The position numbers were made by a program, and so were the translations under genes. DNA of 64,000 bases from NCBI RefSeq assembly GCF_003011965.1, contig NZ_PXWG01000002.1, positions 1 through 64,000 on the forward strand. The letters run 5' to 3'. Shown here piece after piece: positions 34,971 to 43,416 of this stretch (the first letter of the stretch is position 1; each line of letters opens with the position of its first letter). The notes below the pieces were generated by a model. That model was not told where the DNA came from. It saw only the letters and a program-made list of their open reading frames with translations, and did no database searches. The stretch comes from Streptosporangium nondiastaticum. GTDB taxonomy: Bacteria; Actinomycetota; Actinomycetes; Streptomycetales; Streptomycetaceae.

Positions 34971-36713
34971 ATGTCCTCAATACGGCCTCGAATACGGCCC
35001 CGAACACGAGTCCTGAGACCCGCCGTTCTCACCGCGACGGCCGGCGCACTCGCCTGCCTGGCGGCTGTCGCCCTGCCATCCACCTCCGCGGCCACCCCCA
35101 CCCACGGCGAGACCTGTACGATCCGCCCCGCAGGGAAGAACCCCGAGGCACCGCTCAGCTGTCTCGGCGTCACCGCTTCCCTCGACCGTCTGCCGGCCGT
35201 CGGCGAACGGGCCACGCTCACCGTGAACGTCAAGGCGCAGACGGACGTCAAGCGCGCCGGCCTGTCCGTCCAACTACCGCCCGCGCTCCGGATGACGGGT
35301 GAGAGCTCCGGGTTCGCCGCTCCCACGACGGACACCTTCGGGCAGCGCACCAGCCGGACGCTCGCCCTCACCCCCGGCACCCGGGCTCTCACGCTTCAGG
35401 TCGAGGCGGTCACCGCCGGCCCCGTCCAGATCCAGGCGGACGTCAGCGACATCGACCGTCCCGACCCGAGCCGCGCCGGACACGGCTCGGTGGAGATCAC
35501 CGTCGGCAAGGCCAAGGGCTCTTCCACCAAGGGCATCTCCATCACCAAGGCCGACGCGACCTCGGCCCACGGCCCCGTGACCGACGACCGCACGGCACGC
35601 CCGGTCGCTCCCAAGGCCCCTGCCCCGGCCCCCGCCGCTTCACCCGGCTCAGGCCCGTCCTCTCCCCGCGCCACCGCCTCGGCCAGCGCCTCCGCACAGG
35701 TCTGCGTCAGCGGCACCTACCGCAACCGCTTCCAGTCCGCCGAGGGCGGCAGTTGGAACGGCAAGGCCGACCGCGACGAGCCGGTCAGCAACGCCAACAT
35801 CACCCTGTGGGGCAAGCCCACCGCCAACAGCAGCACGCAGAAGCTCGCCACGGGGATGACCGGCAACGGCAACGGCGCGTTCAACCTCTGCTACTCCCCC
35901 ACCACCTCCGTCACCTCTAAGGTCTGGGTGGAGTTCCAGACACAGGCGGGCGGGATGTGGTCCGTCGTCGACGGCAACGGCCGCCTCTACACCACCGCCA
36001 CCTACTCGCTGGACAACGTCTCCCGCAGTACCGGCCTCGGCAACGTGTACGCCAACGCCGGGCAGAGCCGAGCCTGGCACGCCCTCGACACCCTCAACAA
36101 GCTGTGGTGGAACAGAGGGTCCACCAGCACCTGCTGGGCCAGCAGCCAGCAGGACAACCGCTGCACCCCCATCACCGTCCAGTGGTACCCCGGCTCCACC
36201 GACGGCACGTACTGGACCACCACCGAGGACAAGATCCACCTCGCGGACAACGACCCCGACTCCGAGCACACCACCGTCCACGAGGCGGGCCATGCCCTCA
36301 TGGGCAAGCTCTACAACGGCTGGTGGCCGAACGTCACCAACTGCTCGCCCCACTACGTCAACCGCACCTCCTCCACCAGTTGCGGCTGGACCGAGGGCTT
36401 CGCCAACGCGGTGGCGTTCCACACCTTCAACGACACCACCTATTACTGGGGCAACGGCAGCTCCCTGAACCTCGCCAACGACCGCACCACGACCGGCATC
36501 GACGCAAGCGACGCCTGCGAGGCCCGCGTCGCCACCGCGCTGGTCGACCTCTGGTCCCAGATCGACAGCGGCTGGACGAAGAGCAACACCATGATGTCCA
36601 AGACCTGGCAGTCCAGCTTCCGCGAGTACTTCCTCACCGACCGCCCCGACTACGGCCTGGACACCGGCCCCAAGGCCCGGAACATCCTCTACAACCACAC
36701 CATCCAGTACTGA
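34971..36713 (+). CDS. Secreted HExxH zinc metalloprotease
   Basis: About 580 aa. Signal peptide ([24 protein letters not shown]), then a beta-rich region resembling an extracellular binding domain (about residues 40-190), an Ala/Pro/Ser linker ([13 protein letters not shown]), a second small domain beginning [11 protein letters not shown], and a catalytic part with [13 protein letters not shown] (HExxH) and a downstream WTEGFANAV whose Glu is the likely third zinc ligand, as in gluzincins. The second of two close ATGs (34971) is used because GGAAGG lies seven bases before it. A strong terminator follows. It is not an M4-type protease, so it should not be equated with the transglutaminase-activating protease of S. 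mobaraensis. Confidence 0.8.
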   Translation: MSSIRPRIRPRTRVLRPAVLTATAGALACLAAVALPSTSAATPTHGETCTIRPAGKNPEAPLSCLGVTASLDRLPAVGERATLTVNVKAQTDVKRAGLSVQLPPALRMTGESSGFAAPTTDTFGQRTSRTLALTPGTRALTLQVEAVTAGPVQIQADVSDIDRPDPSRAGHGSVEITVGKAKGSSTKGISITKADATSAHGPVTDDRTARPVAPKAPAPAPAASPGSGPSSPRATASASASAQVCVSGTYRNRFQSAEGGSWNGKADRDEPVSNANITLWGKPTANSSTQKLATGMTGNGNGAFNLCYSPTTSVTSKVWVEFQTQAGGMWSVVDGNGRLYTTATYSLDNVSRSTGLGNVYANAGQSRAWHALDTLNKLWWNRGSTSTCWASSQQDNRCTPITVQWYPGSTDGTYWTTTEDKIHLADNDPDSEHTTVHEAGHALMGKLYNGWWPNVTNCSPHYVNRTSSTSCGWTEGFANAVAFHTFNDTTYYWGNGSSLNLANDRTTTGIDASDACEARVATALVDLWSQIDSGWTKSNTMMSKTWQSSFREYFLTDRPDYGLDTGPKARNILYNHTIQY

Positions 36714-36726
36714 TCGATCAGCACCT

Positions 36727-36761
36727 GCATGGTCCGGGCCGGCTGACAGCCCGGACCATGC
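36727..36761 (+). terminator. Terminator of the metalloprotease gene
   Basis: Perfect 13-bp inverted repeat GCATGGTCCGGGC / GCCCGGACCATGC with a 9-base loop, 14 bases after the stop codon. Confidence 0.85.
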
Positions 36762-36851
36762 GCGCCGGGACGACCTCGGGCACCCGCGTCCGTCTAGTCG
36801 ATGATCTGGTGGGAGAACAGGACTGCCGGGGCCACCACCCCACCGCCGATG

Positions 36852-36886
36852 CTCACCGCAGCCGAACCCGTCGACCACCGCTGACG
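36852..36886 (+). pseudogene. Remnant copy of the M14 carboxypeptidase 3' end
   Basis: 35 bases match 33791-33825 at 33 positions, covering the codons for LTAAEPVDH and the stop. Nothing upstream of the match resembles the rest of the gene, so only the extreme 3' end persists, suggesting an old duplication or recombination scar. Confidence 0.6.
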
Positions 36887-36914
36887 ATGACGAACAACCG
36901 GCCGCCCGTCGGCG

Positions 36915-37367
36915 TCAGCGGTACAAGATGACGAGGGACGCGAAGAGAAGCACGACGGAGACAGAAACTCCCACGACCCGGTAACGGCTCCACGCGGCCA
37001 TCGCAAGGAAGCATGCCCACGCTCCGCCGGTGAGGGCGACGGCCCACCAGCCGGCGGTCGTGTGAGCGACGACGATGGGGAACGGCCCCAGCGTGATCGT
37101 CGGCAGGATGACCACGGACCGTGGCCGGATGCCCAGCCGCTTGTAAACGAGGAGCAGGACGATCAGGGCCGTTGTGAAGGCGAGGGGTAGGGCAGCAAAG
37201 TCCCACCACGTCAAACAGAGGCCGTCCGTCGTCGCACATGCCTGAGCGCTGCGACGCTCGGCCCAGCACATGAACTGCTCGGCACCGGTGGCCAGGACCG
37301 CACCGGTGACAGCCGCCCCGCCCACTCGCGGTATGACGGGCACGGGTGCTGTATAGGGAGTGCTCAT
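36915..37367 (-). CDS. Small four-helix membrane protein, unknown function
   Basis: 150 aa with four hydrophobic segments: VGGAAVTGAVLATGAEQFMC, FAALPLAFTTALIVLLLVY, VVALTGGAWACFLAMAAW and VVGVSVSVVLLFASLVILY. No family recognised. The ATG at 37367 has GAGGAAAG about ten bases upstream. It is divergent from the TetR regulator, 135 bases away, so the palindromes there could control both genes. Confidence 0.65.
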   Translation of the reverse strand: MSTPYTAPVPVIPRVGGAAVTGAVLATGAEQFMCWAERRSAQACATTDGLCLTWWDFAALPLAFTTALIVLLLVYKRLGIRPRSVVILPTITLGPFPIVVAHTTAGWWAVALTGGAWACFLAMAAWSRYRVVGVSVSVVLLFASLVILYR

Positions 37368-37454
37368 GCCTGCAGTCTTTCCTCATCGGTGATCCGGTGG
37401 TCCGGTGATCCGGCGGTCCGCGCCGCCGCAGCCCTTGCCCTCGTTCAGAGGGTC

Positions 37455-37478
37455 CTCTAATTTTAGAGAGCTCTCTAA
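37455..37478. promoter_or_regulatory. Palindromic operator, probable TetR binding site
   Basis: TTAGAGAGCTCTCTAA (37463-37478) is a perfect 16-bp palindrome. It overlaps a second inverted repeat, CTCTAA-TT-TTAGAG, at 37455-37468. The AT-rich half-sites stand out in GC-rich DNA and end 24 bases before the TetR start, a typical autoregulatory operator position. Confidence 0.8.
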
Positions 37479-37501
37479 GTCTGACGAAGGGGCGTGCGCG
37501 C

Positions 37502-38125
37502 ATGCGGACAGTCGAAGGAGGGCTGCGTGAGCAGCACAAGGCCCGGCGACGCAGCCGGATCCTCGAAGCGACGCGCGAACTCCTGCGGGACAACCCGGAA
37601 TCAGTGATCAGTACCGAGCGGATCGCCGAGCGGGCGGAAGTCTCCCCGGCCACCGTCTACAACCTGATCGGACCGCGAGAGAAGATCTGGGAGGCGCTGG
37701 CCGCCGGGTTCATGGACGAACTCGAGCACCGGCTGGCGGCGCCGGGAGCCGGCGACCCGCACGAGGTCATCCGGTCGACCGTGCACTTGTTCGTGAGCGA
37801 CCCGGCCGTGTCGCGCCGCATGGTGCGCGAGTGGGAGGCGAGCGGCCTCGTACTCGACCGCAGTCCGCTCACCCAGCTCCGCCGGGCACTGGCCGAGGCG
37901 CAGGCACAGGGCATCCTGCGCGCCGACATCGCCATCGGCGGACTGGCCGCCGTTGTCGGCACCGCGTGCGTGGGCGCGCTGCACCAGTGGGTCGCCGCGC
38001 TGATCGACGACGACCGGTTCCTCGCGCGCGCTCTGCTCGCACTGGATGTCGCGGTCGCCGCGGCGGCCGCGGATCCCCACCGCGACGAACTGCTGGCGCC
38101 GCTGCGAACCCGGGGCAGGGGATGA
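37502..38125 (+). CDS. TetR-family transcriptional regulator
   Basis: 207 aa. N-terminal helix-turn-helix: RRRSRILEATRELLR, then ISTERIAERAEVSPATVYNLIGPREKIWEAL, the classic TetR recognition helix region. The C-terminal ligand domain is all-helical (PLTQLRRALAEAQAQGILR, IGGLAAVVGTACVGALHQWV). Its stop overlaps the start of the following alpha/beta hydrolase (ATGA), so the two are translationally coupled, and the regulator probably responds to a substrate or product of that enzyme. The palindrome upstream suggests autorepression. Confidence 0.9.
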   Translation: MRTVEGGLREQHKARRRSRILEATRELLRDNPESVISTERIAERAEVSPATVYNLIGPREKIWEALAAGFMDELEHRLAAPGAGDPHEVIRSTVHLFVSDPAVSRRMVREWEASGLVLDRSPLTQLRRALAEAQAQGILRADIAIGGLAAVVGTACVGALHQWVAALIDDDRFLARALLALDVAVAAAAADPHRDELLAPLRTRGRG

Positions 38126-38979
38126 CGGCCGGCGCACCGTCACACCCCCGAAGCTTCGTGGGCCGTGACGGGATCCTGCTCGCGGCGGACACGTGGGGTG
38201 AAGCGTCCGCACCACCCCTGGTCCTGCTGCACGGCGGCGGCCAGACACGGCACTCCTGGGGCCGGGCCGGCCCCAGGCTGGCTGCGCTGGGGTGGCGGGT
38301 CGTCGCTCCGGACCTGCGCGGGCACGGCACCAGCGAATGGTCAGCCGACGGAGACTACGACCTCGGTCTGTTCGCCGAGGACGTCCGGGCACTCGTCACC
38401 GAGCTCGGTGACCGCCCGCTGCTCGTCGGAGCCTCGCTCGGCGGTCTGAGTTCGCTGCTCGCCGCCGGAGAGGCACCCAGGGCGGCGATCCGCGCTCTGG
38501 TGCTCGTCGACGTCGCCCATCGACCGGATCCCGGCGGCGCCCGCCGGATCGTCGAGTTCATGCGCCGTCAGCCGGACGGCTTCGCCGGCGTCGAGGATGC
38601 GGCGGCAGCGGTCTCCGCCTACCTGCCGCACCGCACGCGCCCGTACGACCCCGAGAGGCTGCGGAGCAACCTGCGGCGCCACGGCGACCGCTGGGTCCGG
38701 CACTGGGACCCCCGGATACTGGACCACTTCGAGGACCGCATGGACCCGCCCGGCATGGCGGAACGTCTCCTCGAAGCCGCCCGGCACACCGAGGTGCCGA
38801 TCCTGCTCGTCCGAGGCGGGCTCAGCGACGTGGTGAGTGAGCACGTAGCCGCGGAGTTCTGCGCCAGGGTTCCCCACGCGCGCCACGTCGATGTGGCCGA
38901 CGCCGGGCACATGGTGGCCGGTGACCGGAACGAGCCCTTCATCGACGCGCTCGTCCCGTTCCTGGAAGACACCCGGTGA
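38122..38979 (+). CDS. Alpha/beta hydrolase
   Basis: 285 aa, cytosolic esterase/hydrolase fold. VLLHGGGQTRHSWG holds the oxyanion-hole HG; VVAPDLRGHGTSEW is the conserved strand-turn; the nucleophile is Ser in LLVGASLGGLSS; ILLVRGGLSDVV carries the likely acid; the catalytic His is in DAGHMVAGD. The ATG overlaps the TetR stop by four bases. The substrate cannot be told from sequence. Haloalkane and lactone hydrolases of this family look alike. Confidence 0.88.
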   Translation: MTAGAPSHPRSFVGRDGILLAADTWGEASAPPLVLLHGGGQTRHSWGRAGPRLAALGWRVVAPDLRGHGTSEWSADGDYDLGLFAEDVRALVTELGDRPLLVGASLGGLSSLLAAGEAPRAAIRALVLVDVAHRPDPGGARRIVEFMRRQPDGFAGVEDAAAAVSAYLPHRTRPYDPERLRSNLRRHGDRWVRHWDPRILDHFEDRMDPPGMAERLLEAARHTEVPILLVRGGLSDVVSEHVAAEFCARVPHARHVDVADAGHMVAGDRNEPFIDALVPFLEDTR

Positions 38980-39049
38980 GCGGCGATCCGCACTCCGCTC
39001 CACCCCGGCCCGCAGGGAAATGCCCCCTCGCGGGAGGGGACATTAAGGG

Positions 39050-39442
39050 CTACTTGGCGCGTGCCTTGCGGCCGCCCTTCGGCGGCTCGCATTCCTGCGC
39101 GGCCGCAATGAAGGGCTTGAGCGCTTCATGGAGCTTGTTCAGCGAGTCGGGCCCGAGATCAATCTGGTAATACTGGACAGATGGGATCAGCCTGGTTTCG
39201 AATTCGCTGCTTCCGTCCTCATCGTCCTGCGCGGCCCCGGCCCGCACTTCCATACCCGGGACCACGAACGTGTGCGGATGGACGTCCTCGGTCACGGTCG
39301 GATCGAGGTCGTCGTAGGCTTCGACCTTCACCCATGTCTCCTGGGTGACGGACTGGTCTCCCACTGTCAGCGTTCTGCCTCCCTTCCGCACTCCCGGCTC
39401 GCCCTGCCGCGATTCGTCTACCTCAATAAACCTGGTGCCCAT
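39050..39442 (-). CDS. Small protein with an Lsr2-like dimerisation segment, no AT-hook domain
   Basis: 130 aa. The C-terminal part SVQYYQIDLGPDSLNKLHEALKPFIAAAQ resembles the Lsr2 N-terminal dimerisation domain (YEIDLSxxNxxKLRxxLxxxVxAxR), and the tail GGRKARAK is basic. The Lsr2 DNA-binding domain with its Arg-Gly-Arg hook is missing, and the first ~90 residues (GTRFIEVDESRQGEPG, TWVKVEAYDDLDPTV) match nothing I know. The ATG at 39442 follows GGAAGGGG; the longer frame from 39499 lacks a ribosome binding site. It may bind and titrate Lsr2, but this is inference. Confidence 0.6.
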   Translation of the reverse strand: MGTRFIEVDESRQGEPGVRKGGRTLTVGDQSVTQETWVKVEAYDDLDPTVTEDVHPHTFVVPGMEVRAGAAQDDEDGSSEFETRLIPSVQYYQIDLGPDSLNKLHEALKPFIAAAQECEPPKGGRKARAK

Positions 39443-39468
39443 CAGCGCCCCTTCCCAAGAACAACCAA

Positions 39469-39499
39469 AGCCTAGCTGCTGACGGGTAGTTAGACTCAA
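39469..39499 (-). promoter_or_regulatory. Candidate promoter of the Lsr2-like gene
   Basis: On the minus strand TTGAGT, a 19-base spacer, then TAGGCT, about 27 bases before the start codon. The -10 box is of the kind seen in Streptomyces vegetative promoters; the spacer is slightly long. Confidence 0.35.
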
Positions 39500-39537
39500 T
39501 CGGGAAGACGCCCGGAGGCCCGGCGGTTTCCCGGGGC

Positions 39538-40434
39538 TCAGCAGTAGAGGTTGCCGCCCGGAGCCACGCCCAGCATCTGTGCGAATCGCTGGTAGCTGTT
39601 CACCCGGCTCTGCACCTGGGCGGGGTTGCGGCCGTCACACTCCACGGCGCCGTTGATGCTGCGGATGGTCTCGCCGAATCCACGGCTGCCGACCATCGCG
39701 TCGTGCGGCGTCATGCTGCCGGGGCCGCGCTGGGTGTTCCAGTACCACAGGGCGGTCTTCCAGGAGACGGCCGCGTCGGTCTGGACGAGCGACGGGTTGT
39801 TCAGCAGATTGATTCCGAGGGCGTCGCCCGCCGCCTTGTAGTTGAAGTTCCAGCTGAGCTGGAGCGGACCGCGGCCGTAATAGGCGGCCTGACCGGCCGG
39901 GCAGCCGTAGGGCTGATTCCGGTCGCAGTAGTGGGGATAGTTCGCCGTGTTCTGCTCCACGATGTGGACCAGGCCCCCGGTCTCGTGGTCGACGTTGGCC
40001 AGGAAGGCCGCGGCCTCCTGCCGCTTGACCTGGTCACTGCCGGTGCCGGCGAATCCCGGGTACGCGGACAGCGCCGCGATCAGCCCGTTGTACGTGTAGA
40101 AGGAGTTCCGGCCGGGGAACATCTGCTGGAACTGGGCCTCCGTCACGGGGAACTTTCCGGTCCCCGGGTTCCCGCCTCCCTGACAGGTGTACGGATCCCA
40201 GTACCACGTGCTGATGAGCGGGTCGTAGCCGGGATTGTCGTGCTCGGCGACGTAGTACTTGCCGTCCGTGTACCGGACGACCGTGCCCGCCGGATACCAG
40301 GTTCCGGCCGTCCAGTTGGACGCACTGTCGCACGAGCCGGCGGCGGCACTCGCCGTGCCGGAGGGCACGAGGAGGACCGTACCGACCAGGGCCAGTAAGG
40401 CCAGCAGGAAGGTGGCGAAGCGGTTTCTTCTCAT
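39538..40434 (-). CDS. Secreted GH19 chitinase with N-terminal chitin-binding domain
   Basis: 298 aa. Signal peptide (FLLALLALVGTVLLVPSGTASA). A carbohydrate-binding domain of the CBM5/12 type follows (SNWTAGTWYPAGTVVRYTDGKYYVAEHDNPG), then a Gly/Pro linker and a GH19 domain. The catalytic Glu is in FLANVDHETGGL; YYGRGPLQLSWNFNY and the C-terminal RVNSYQRFAQMLGV are family hallmarks. It hydrolyses chitin outside the cell by inversion. AAGGAG lies six bases before the ATG. The long leader carries CGATCG-type repeats and a possible promoter. The DasR/chitinase direct repeat was not found. Confidence 0.95.
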   Translation of the reverse strand: MRRNRFATFLLALLALVGTVLLVPSGTASAAAGSCDSASNWTAGTWYPAGTVVRYTDGKYYVAEHDNPGYDPLISTWYWDPYTCQGGGNPGTGKFPVTEAQFQQMFPGRNSFYTYNGLIAALSAYPGFAGTGSDQVKRQEAAAFLANVDHETGGLVHIVEQNTANYPHYCDRNQPYGCPAGQAAYYGRGPLQLSWNFNYKAAGDALGINLLNNPSLVQTDAAVSWKTALWYWNTQRGPGSMTPHDAMVGSRGFGETIRSINGAVECDGRNPAQVQSRVNSYQRFAQMLGVAPGGNLYC

Positions 40435-40451
40435 GACGGCTCCTTCGGAGT

Positions 40452-40534
40452 CGGATCGCTGAGGCGATCGGTGAGGTGATCCATGAGCGATCGGTGAGCG
40501 ATCGGTGAGCGATCAGCGGGTGATCGGCGAGGTG
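40452..40534. repeat. CGATCG-containing repeat array in the chitinase leader
   Basis: GAGCGATCGGT occurs perfectly twice in tandem (40485-40495, 40496-40506), with degenerate copies on both sides. It lies in the 5' untranslated region of the chitinase mRNA if the promoter call is right. Confidence 0.7.
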
Positions 40535-40648
40535 ACGCTCGCTCACTCGAAGCGCGACGGCGACGGGGCCGGGGCCGAGGCCGGGCCGACGGAAGGCAGA
40601 AGACAGAGGGCGGAAGGCGGAAGCGCTGCGGCCATCACCCTTGCGCAG

Positions 40649-40678
40649 TGAATAACCCTTCAACTTCGTTGTCAACGA
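40649..40678 (-). promoter_or_regulatory. Candidate chitinase promoter with overlapping inverted repeat
   Basis: On the minus strand TTGACA (40670-40675), a 15-base spacer, then TATTCA (40649-40654). A perfect 13-base inverted repeat TCGTTG-T-CAACGA (40666-40678) covers the -35 box, as expected for a repressor site. The spacer is short, so the boxes are tentative. Confidence 0.4.
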
Positions 40679-40940
40679 CACGCGTCGGGGGCGGCCGAAC
40701 CAGGCGCATTCGGCAACCGGTTCCGGACAACTGTCGCTGCAGGGACTTGCGTAGGCGTCGTCCCGCATGGCAATCATGGATCGACAGACGGACGCGTGCC
40801 GAAGAAATGCCGTTGTCCTTCGTCTTCCTGACCGGCGAGCCGTGACGGCTCCCTGATGCCGGTTTCCGGGGCGCTCGCTCCACGGTCGGTCCGTGGAGCT
40901 CATCCGCCCGCGTTACTTACCTCTGAACTGAGGAGAGACC

Positions 40941-41363
40941 ATGCGTGGAAACAGAACTGCGCGCGCCGCGGCCGTCGTCCTGGCCGCCGCAGCCACCGGA
41001 ATTGCCGTCGCCGCGGGCCCGGCGGCCGCCGACGTGCCGATCGGCCGGCCGATGAACGGAAAAATGACCTACTACACCGACAGGGGATTCGGCGCCTGCG
41101 GGACGGACATCGACGCGAACTCCCAGGACCTGGTCGCGGTCTCGCCCTCGTGGTGGACCTCCGCCAATCCCAACAACGACCCGCTCTGCAAGGGCATATC
41201 GGTCGAGGTCAGCTACAACGGCAAGACCATCAGGGTGCCGGTCAGGGACAAGTGCCTCTCGTGCGACCGCAACCACATCGACCTCGGCCGGCCGGCCTTC
41301 CAGAAGCTGGCACCGCTCGACCGCGGCGTGGTCAACGGCATCACCTGGAAGTTCGTGCGCTGA
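40941..41363 (+). CDS. Secreted double-psi beta-barrel protein, papain-inhibitor (SPI) type
   Basis: 140 aa with a signal peptide (AAAVVLAAAATGIAVAAGPAAA) and a mature domain of about 110 residues starting DVPIGRPMNGKMTYYTDRG. Four Cys (FGACG, PLCKG, DKCLSCD) and the segments VEVSYNGKTIRVPVRDKC and NHIDLGRPAF mark the barwin/RlpA-like double-psi barrel. From memory it closely resembles the Streptomyces papain inhibitor (SPI) of S. mobaraensis, a secreted cysteine-protease inhibitor and transglutaminase substrate. Conserved Lys and Gln/Asn-rich N terminus would fit. Ribosome binding site GAGGAGAG. A purely structural cell-wall role is the alternative. Confidence 0.8.
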   Translation: MRGNRTARAAAVVLAAAATGIAVAAGPAAADVPIGRPMNGKMTYYTDRGFGACGTDIDANSQDLVAVSPSWWTSANPNNDPLCKGISVEVSYNGKTIRVPVRDKCLSCDRNHIDLGRPAFQKLAPLDRGVVNGITWKFVR

Positions 41364-41392
41364 GGCCGGGGCCGGTCGAGGCTCCCCGCCGG

Positions 41393-41436
41393 CACGGTTC
41401 CGGCCCCGCCACTCACCCGGCGGGGCCGGAACCGTG
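41393..41436. terminator. Strong bidirectional terminator
   Basis: Perfect 18-bp inverted repeat (CACGGTTCCGGCCCCGCC and its complement) with an 8-base loop, between the convergent papain-inhibitor-like and BSP-peptidase genes. Confidence 0.9.
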
Positions 41437-41452
41437 GACCGTCACCGGTCCT

Positions 41453-42670
41453 CTAGTCGCGGAAGGCCGGGTTGGTCCACCTGGTCGGGTTGGCCTGAAT
41501 GTCGTTCCACATCTCGGTCCACCACTGCCGGCCGCCCTTACCCGTGATCTCGGTCAGGACGCGGTCGCCGTCGGCACCGAAGCCCTGCCGGTGCACCTCG
41601 TTGTTGATCCTCTGGATGACGTTCTCGCCCGCCGGGTGCTTGTGGGCGATGTAGTTGAGCAGGAAGGCGGTGGAGTCGTAGCCGCGGTTGTAGTCGGTGC
41701 CGCGGATGCGGTCGACGCCCGGCTTCTCCTTCACGTTGTAGACGTACTTGCGGTAGTAGTCGGCCTGGCCCTCGTTCAGCCAGCCGCCGTTGGCGGCGTC
41801 CTGCACCTGGTGGGTGAGTTCGTGGATGAGCGACCCGACGTCGCCCGGGTTCCTCATCACGTAGTCGGGGCGAAGGATAATCGACTTCTCGTTGTTGTAC
41901 TGGGGTTTGGCGTTGGGATCGAACACGGCCGCGACGCCGGGGTTGCCGAAGCTCGGGTGCCGGGCGTCGAAGACGACGTTGATGCCGGGCTTCACCTCGT
42001 ACGCGCCGCCGGTCATAAACTGCTTGATCTTCCCGTACTGGTCCTGGAGGAGGCCTCTGCTCCTGTCGAACCACGAGCGCAGGGCGTTGGGGTCGTAGCC
42101 GCCGGAGTCGACCATCTGCAGCGTGACGGGAACGGTGGGCGTGGGCGGTTGAGCAGTGACCTTGTCGAGGTTCCACTGCTGCGCCTTGTCGCCGGCGTTG
42201 CAGGGCCGGGCCGCGGTGGCCAGGTCGGGGAGCCTGGTCAGGCAGGTGTCGCCGCCGGTGCGGTCGCTGCTGTGCAGAAGCCAGGCGCGGCTGTCGGCGA
42301 GGTTCTGCAGCCACCACCGCTGGTTGGGTCTGCTGATGTCGTTCCAGGCGGCGACGGAGTTGTTGCCCAGGTCGCGGTCGACGGCGTAGTTGGTGCCGGG
42401 GATCCTGACGCTCCAGTTCCCGGTGCCGTCGTCGGTGACGGTCCAGGTCTGCTCGGTCAGGCTCTCGTTCCAGTCCTTGACGCGCACGCCGGCGCCGTTG
42501 CGGGGGCCGTCCCACTGCAGGGCTCCGCCCGCGTAACTGGATATCCGGTAGGTGCCGCCGGATTCCGGCAGGGGTTCGGCGGCGTGGGCCGCCGTGGCGG
42601 TGAGGCCTCCGGTGAGGCCGGCGACGGCGGCCAGTACGGCGGCCGTGCTGGAGAGGTTGCGGATGCGCAT
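41453..42670 (-). CDS. Secreted basic-secretory-protein (BSP) family peptidase with ricin-like N-terminal domain
   Basis: 405 aa. Signal peptide ending TATAAHA. Residues ~35-165 form a beta-trefoil-like carbohydrate-binding domain (ISSYAGGALQWDGPRNGAGV, QTWTVTDDGTGNWSVR, KAQQWNLDKV). Residues ~190-395 match the basic secretory protein fold, with zinc motif SLIHELTHQVQD (HExxH), then GGWLNEGQADYYRKYV and YDSTAFLLNYIAHK. This family was first known from plant defence proteins. The substrate is unknown; extracellular protein degradation is likely. It converges on the papain-inhibitor-like gene with a shared terminator. Confidence 0.85.
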   Translation of the reverse strand: MRIRNLSSTAAVLAAVAGLTGGLTATAAHAAEPLPESGGTYRISSYAGGALQWDGPRNGAGVRVKDWNESLTEQTWTVTDDGTGNWSVRIPGTNYAVDRDLGNNSVAAWNDISRPNQRWWLQNLADSRAWLLHSSDRTGGDTCLTRLPDLATAARPCNAGDKAQQWNLDKVTAQPPTPTVPVTLQMVDSGGYDPNALRSWFDRSRGLLQDQYGKIKQFMTGGAYEVKPGINVVFDARHPSFGNPGVAAVFDPNAKPQYNNEKSIILRPDYVMRNPGDVGSLIHELTHQVQDAANGGWLNEGQADYYRKYVYNVKEKPGVDRIRGTDYNRGYDSTAFLLNYIAHKHPAGENVIQRINNEVHRQGFGADGDRVLTEITGKGGRQWWTEMWNDIQANPTRWTNPAFRD

Positions 42671-43000
42671 GAACGGGCCTTTCGGCGAGGTCGGAGAGGA
42701 GGACGGGGAGAAACACCCTGGTCGTCACCGGCCGTGGCCCGGAGCGGGCGCCGGCGTGACGACATGTCTGTGCAACGGATGCTCCATCCCTCTACGAGTG
42801 CGGGTGGTGATGCCCGGACCGTAGGCGGACGAGTTCAACACTCGATGGACAGCGCCCCTCAACGACCGGCCGACGCCCCGGAGGCGACGCACGCCGGAAG
42901 CAGTGCCATGTCTCGTTCGGTGAGTTTCTCAGCGGTAGGCGCGGCGCGCGTCAGCCGCGGCCCTGCCACCCGGAAGAGCGCGGTTCCCCGATGCCGTCGA
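42671..43000. other. Upstream region of the BSP peptidase gene
   Basis: About 330 bases without a supported gene. No convincing promoter boxes or repeats seen. Confidence 0.4.
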
Positions 43001-43410
43001 GGTGGTGGCGGGCGTCCTCACCGAACGTACGGGAGCCGCGGCGGCACCCGGCGGAGTGGACGGCGTCTACTACCTGTCCGGGGTGCTCGACTATTACCTG
43101 TCCGGAGCGCTCGACCCGGAACGTGCGGTACGTCAGGCACGCGCTTTCATGGAACGCGCCGCCGACGCAGGGGCCGGGCGCGTCGTCGACCTTTCCGGCC
43201 TCGCCGTCACCGTGCGGCGGCCGGGCAGCTACGAAACGCTGCGCGACGTCGAGGAAGTCATCGAAGCCTCGGCGCTGGAGCACCCGGCCCGTACCGTCAC
43301 GGGCTGGCCCGGCACGACCAGCCCCGCTCTGCTCTACTCTGCTCTGCAGCCCGCCGAGCAGGAACGAAGGGCAGGGCTCGTACGACGCCTCGCGCACCGT
43401 GTGGATGAGG
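42990..43410 (+). pseudogene. NmrA-like NAD(P)-binding protein remnant
   Basis: The frame reads EVVAGVLTER..., VDGVYYLSGVLDYYLSGALD, RAFMERAADAGAGRVVDLSG and SYETLRDVEEVIEASALEHP. This order matches the middle of NmrA/SDR-a5 proteins (VDGVYLLPP..., AAxxAGVxRVVxLS, ExxIExSGL). The Rossmann GxxGxxG start is missing, the usual TVLRPGWF after SALEH is lost, and the frame runs into the opposite-strand ATP-grasp gene. It is therefore best seen as a decayed gene. Confidence 0.55.
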
Positions 43411-43416
43411 AGAGGG

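Larger units (their letters stand above)
40435..40940. other. Divergent intergenic region between chitinase and papain-inhibitor-like genes
   Basis: 506 bases without a supported gene. It contains the CGATCGGTGAG repeat array next to the chitinase start, a candidate chitinase promoter and a TCGTTG-T-CAACGA inverted repeat near its middle. Confidence 0.6.

Noticed and set aside
34971..36713. Metalloprotease as the transglutaminase-activating protease
   Set aside because: That enzyme of S. mobaraensis is an M4 thermolysin-type protease; this protein has only the HExxH and a WTEGFA segment in a different architecture.
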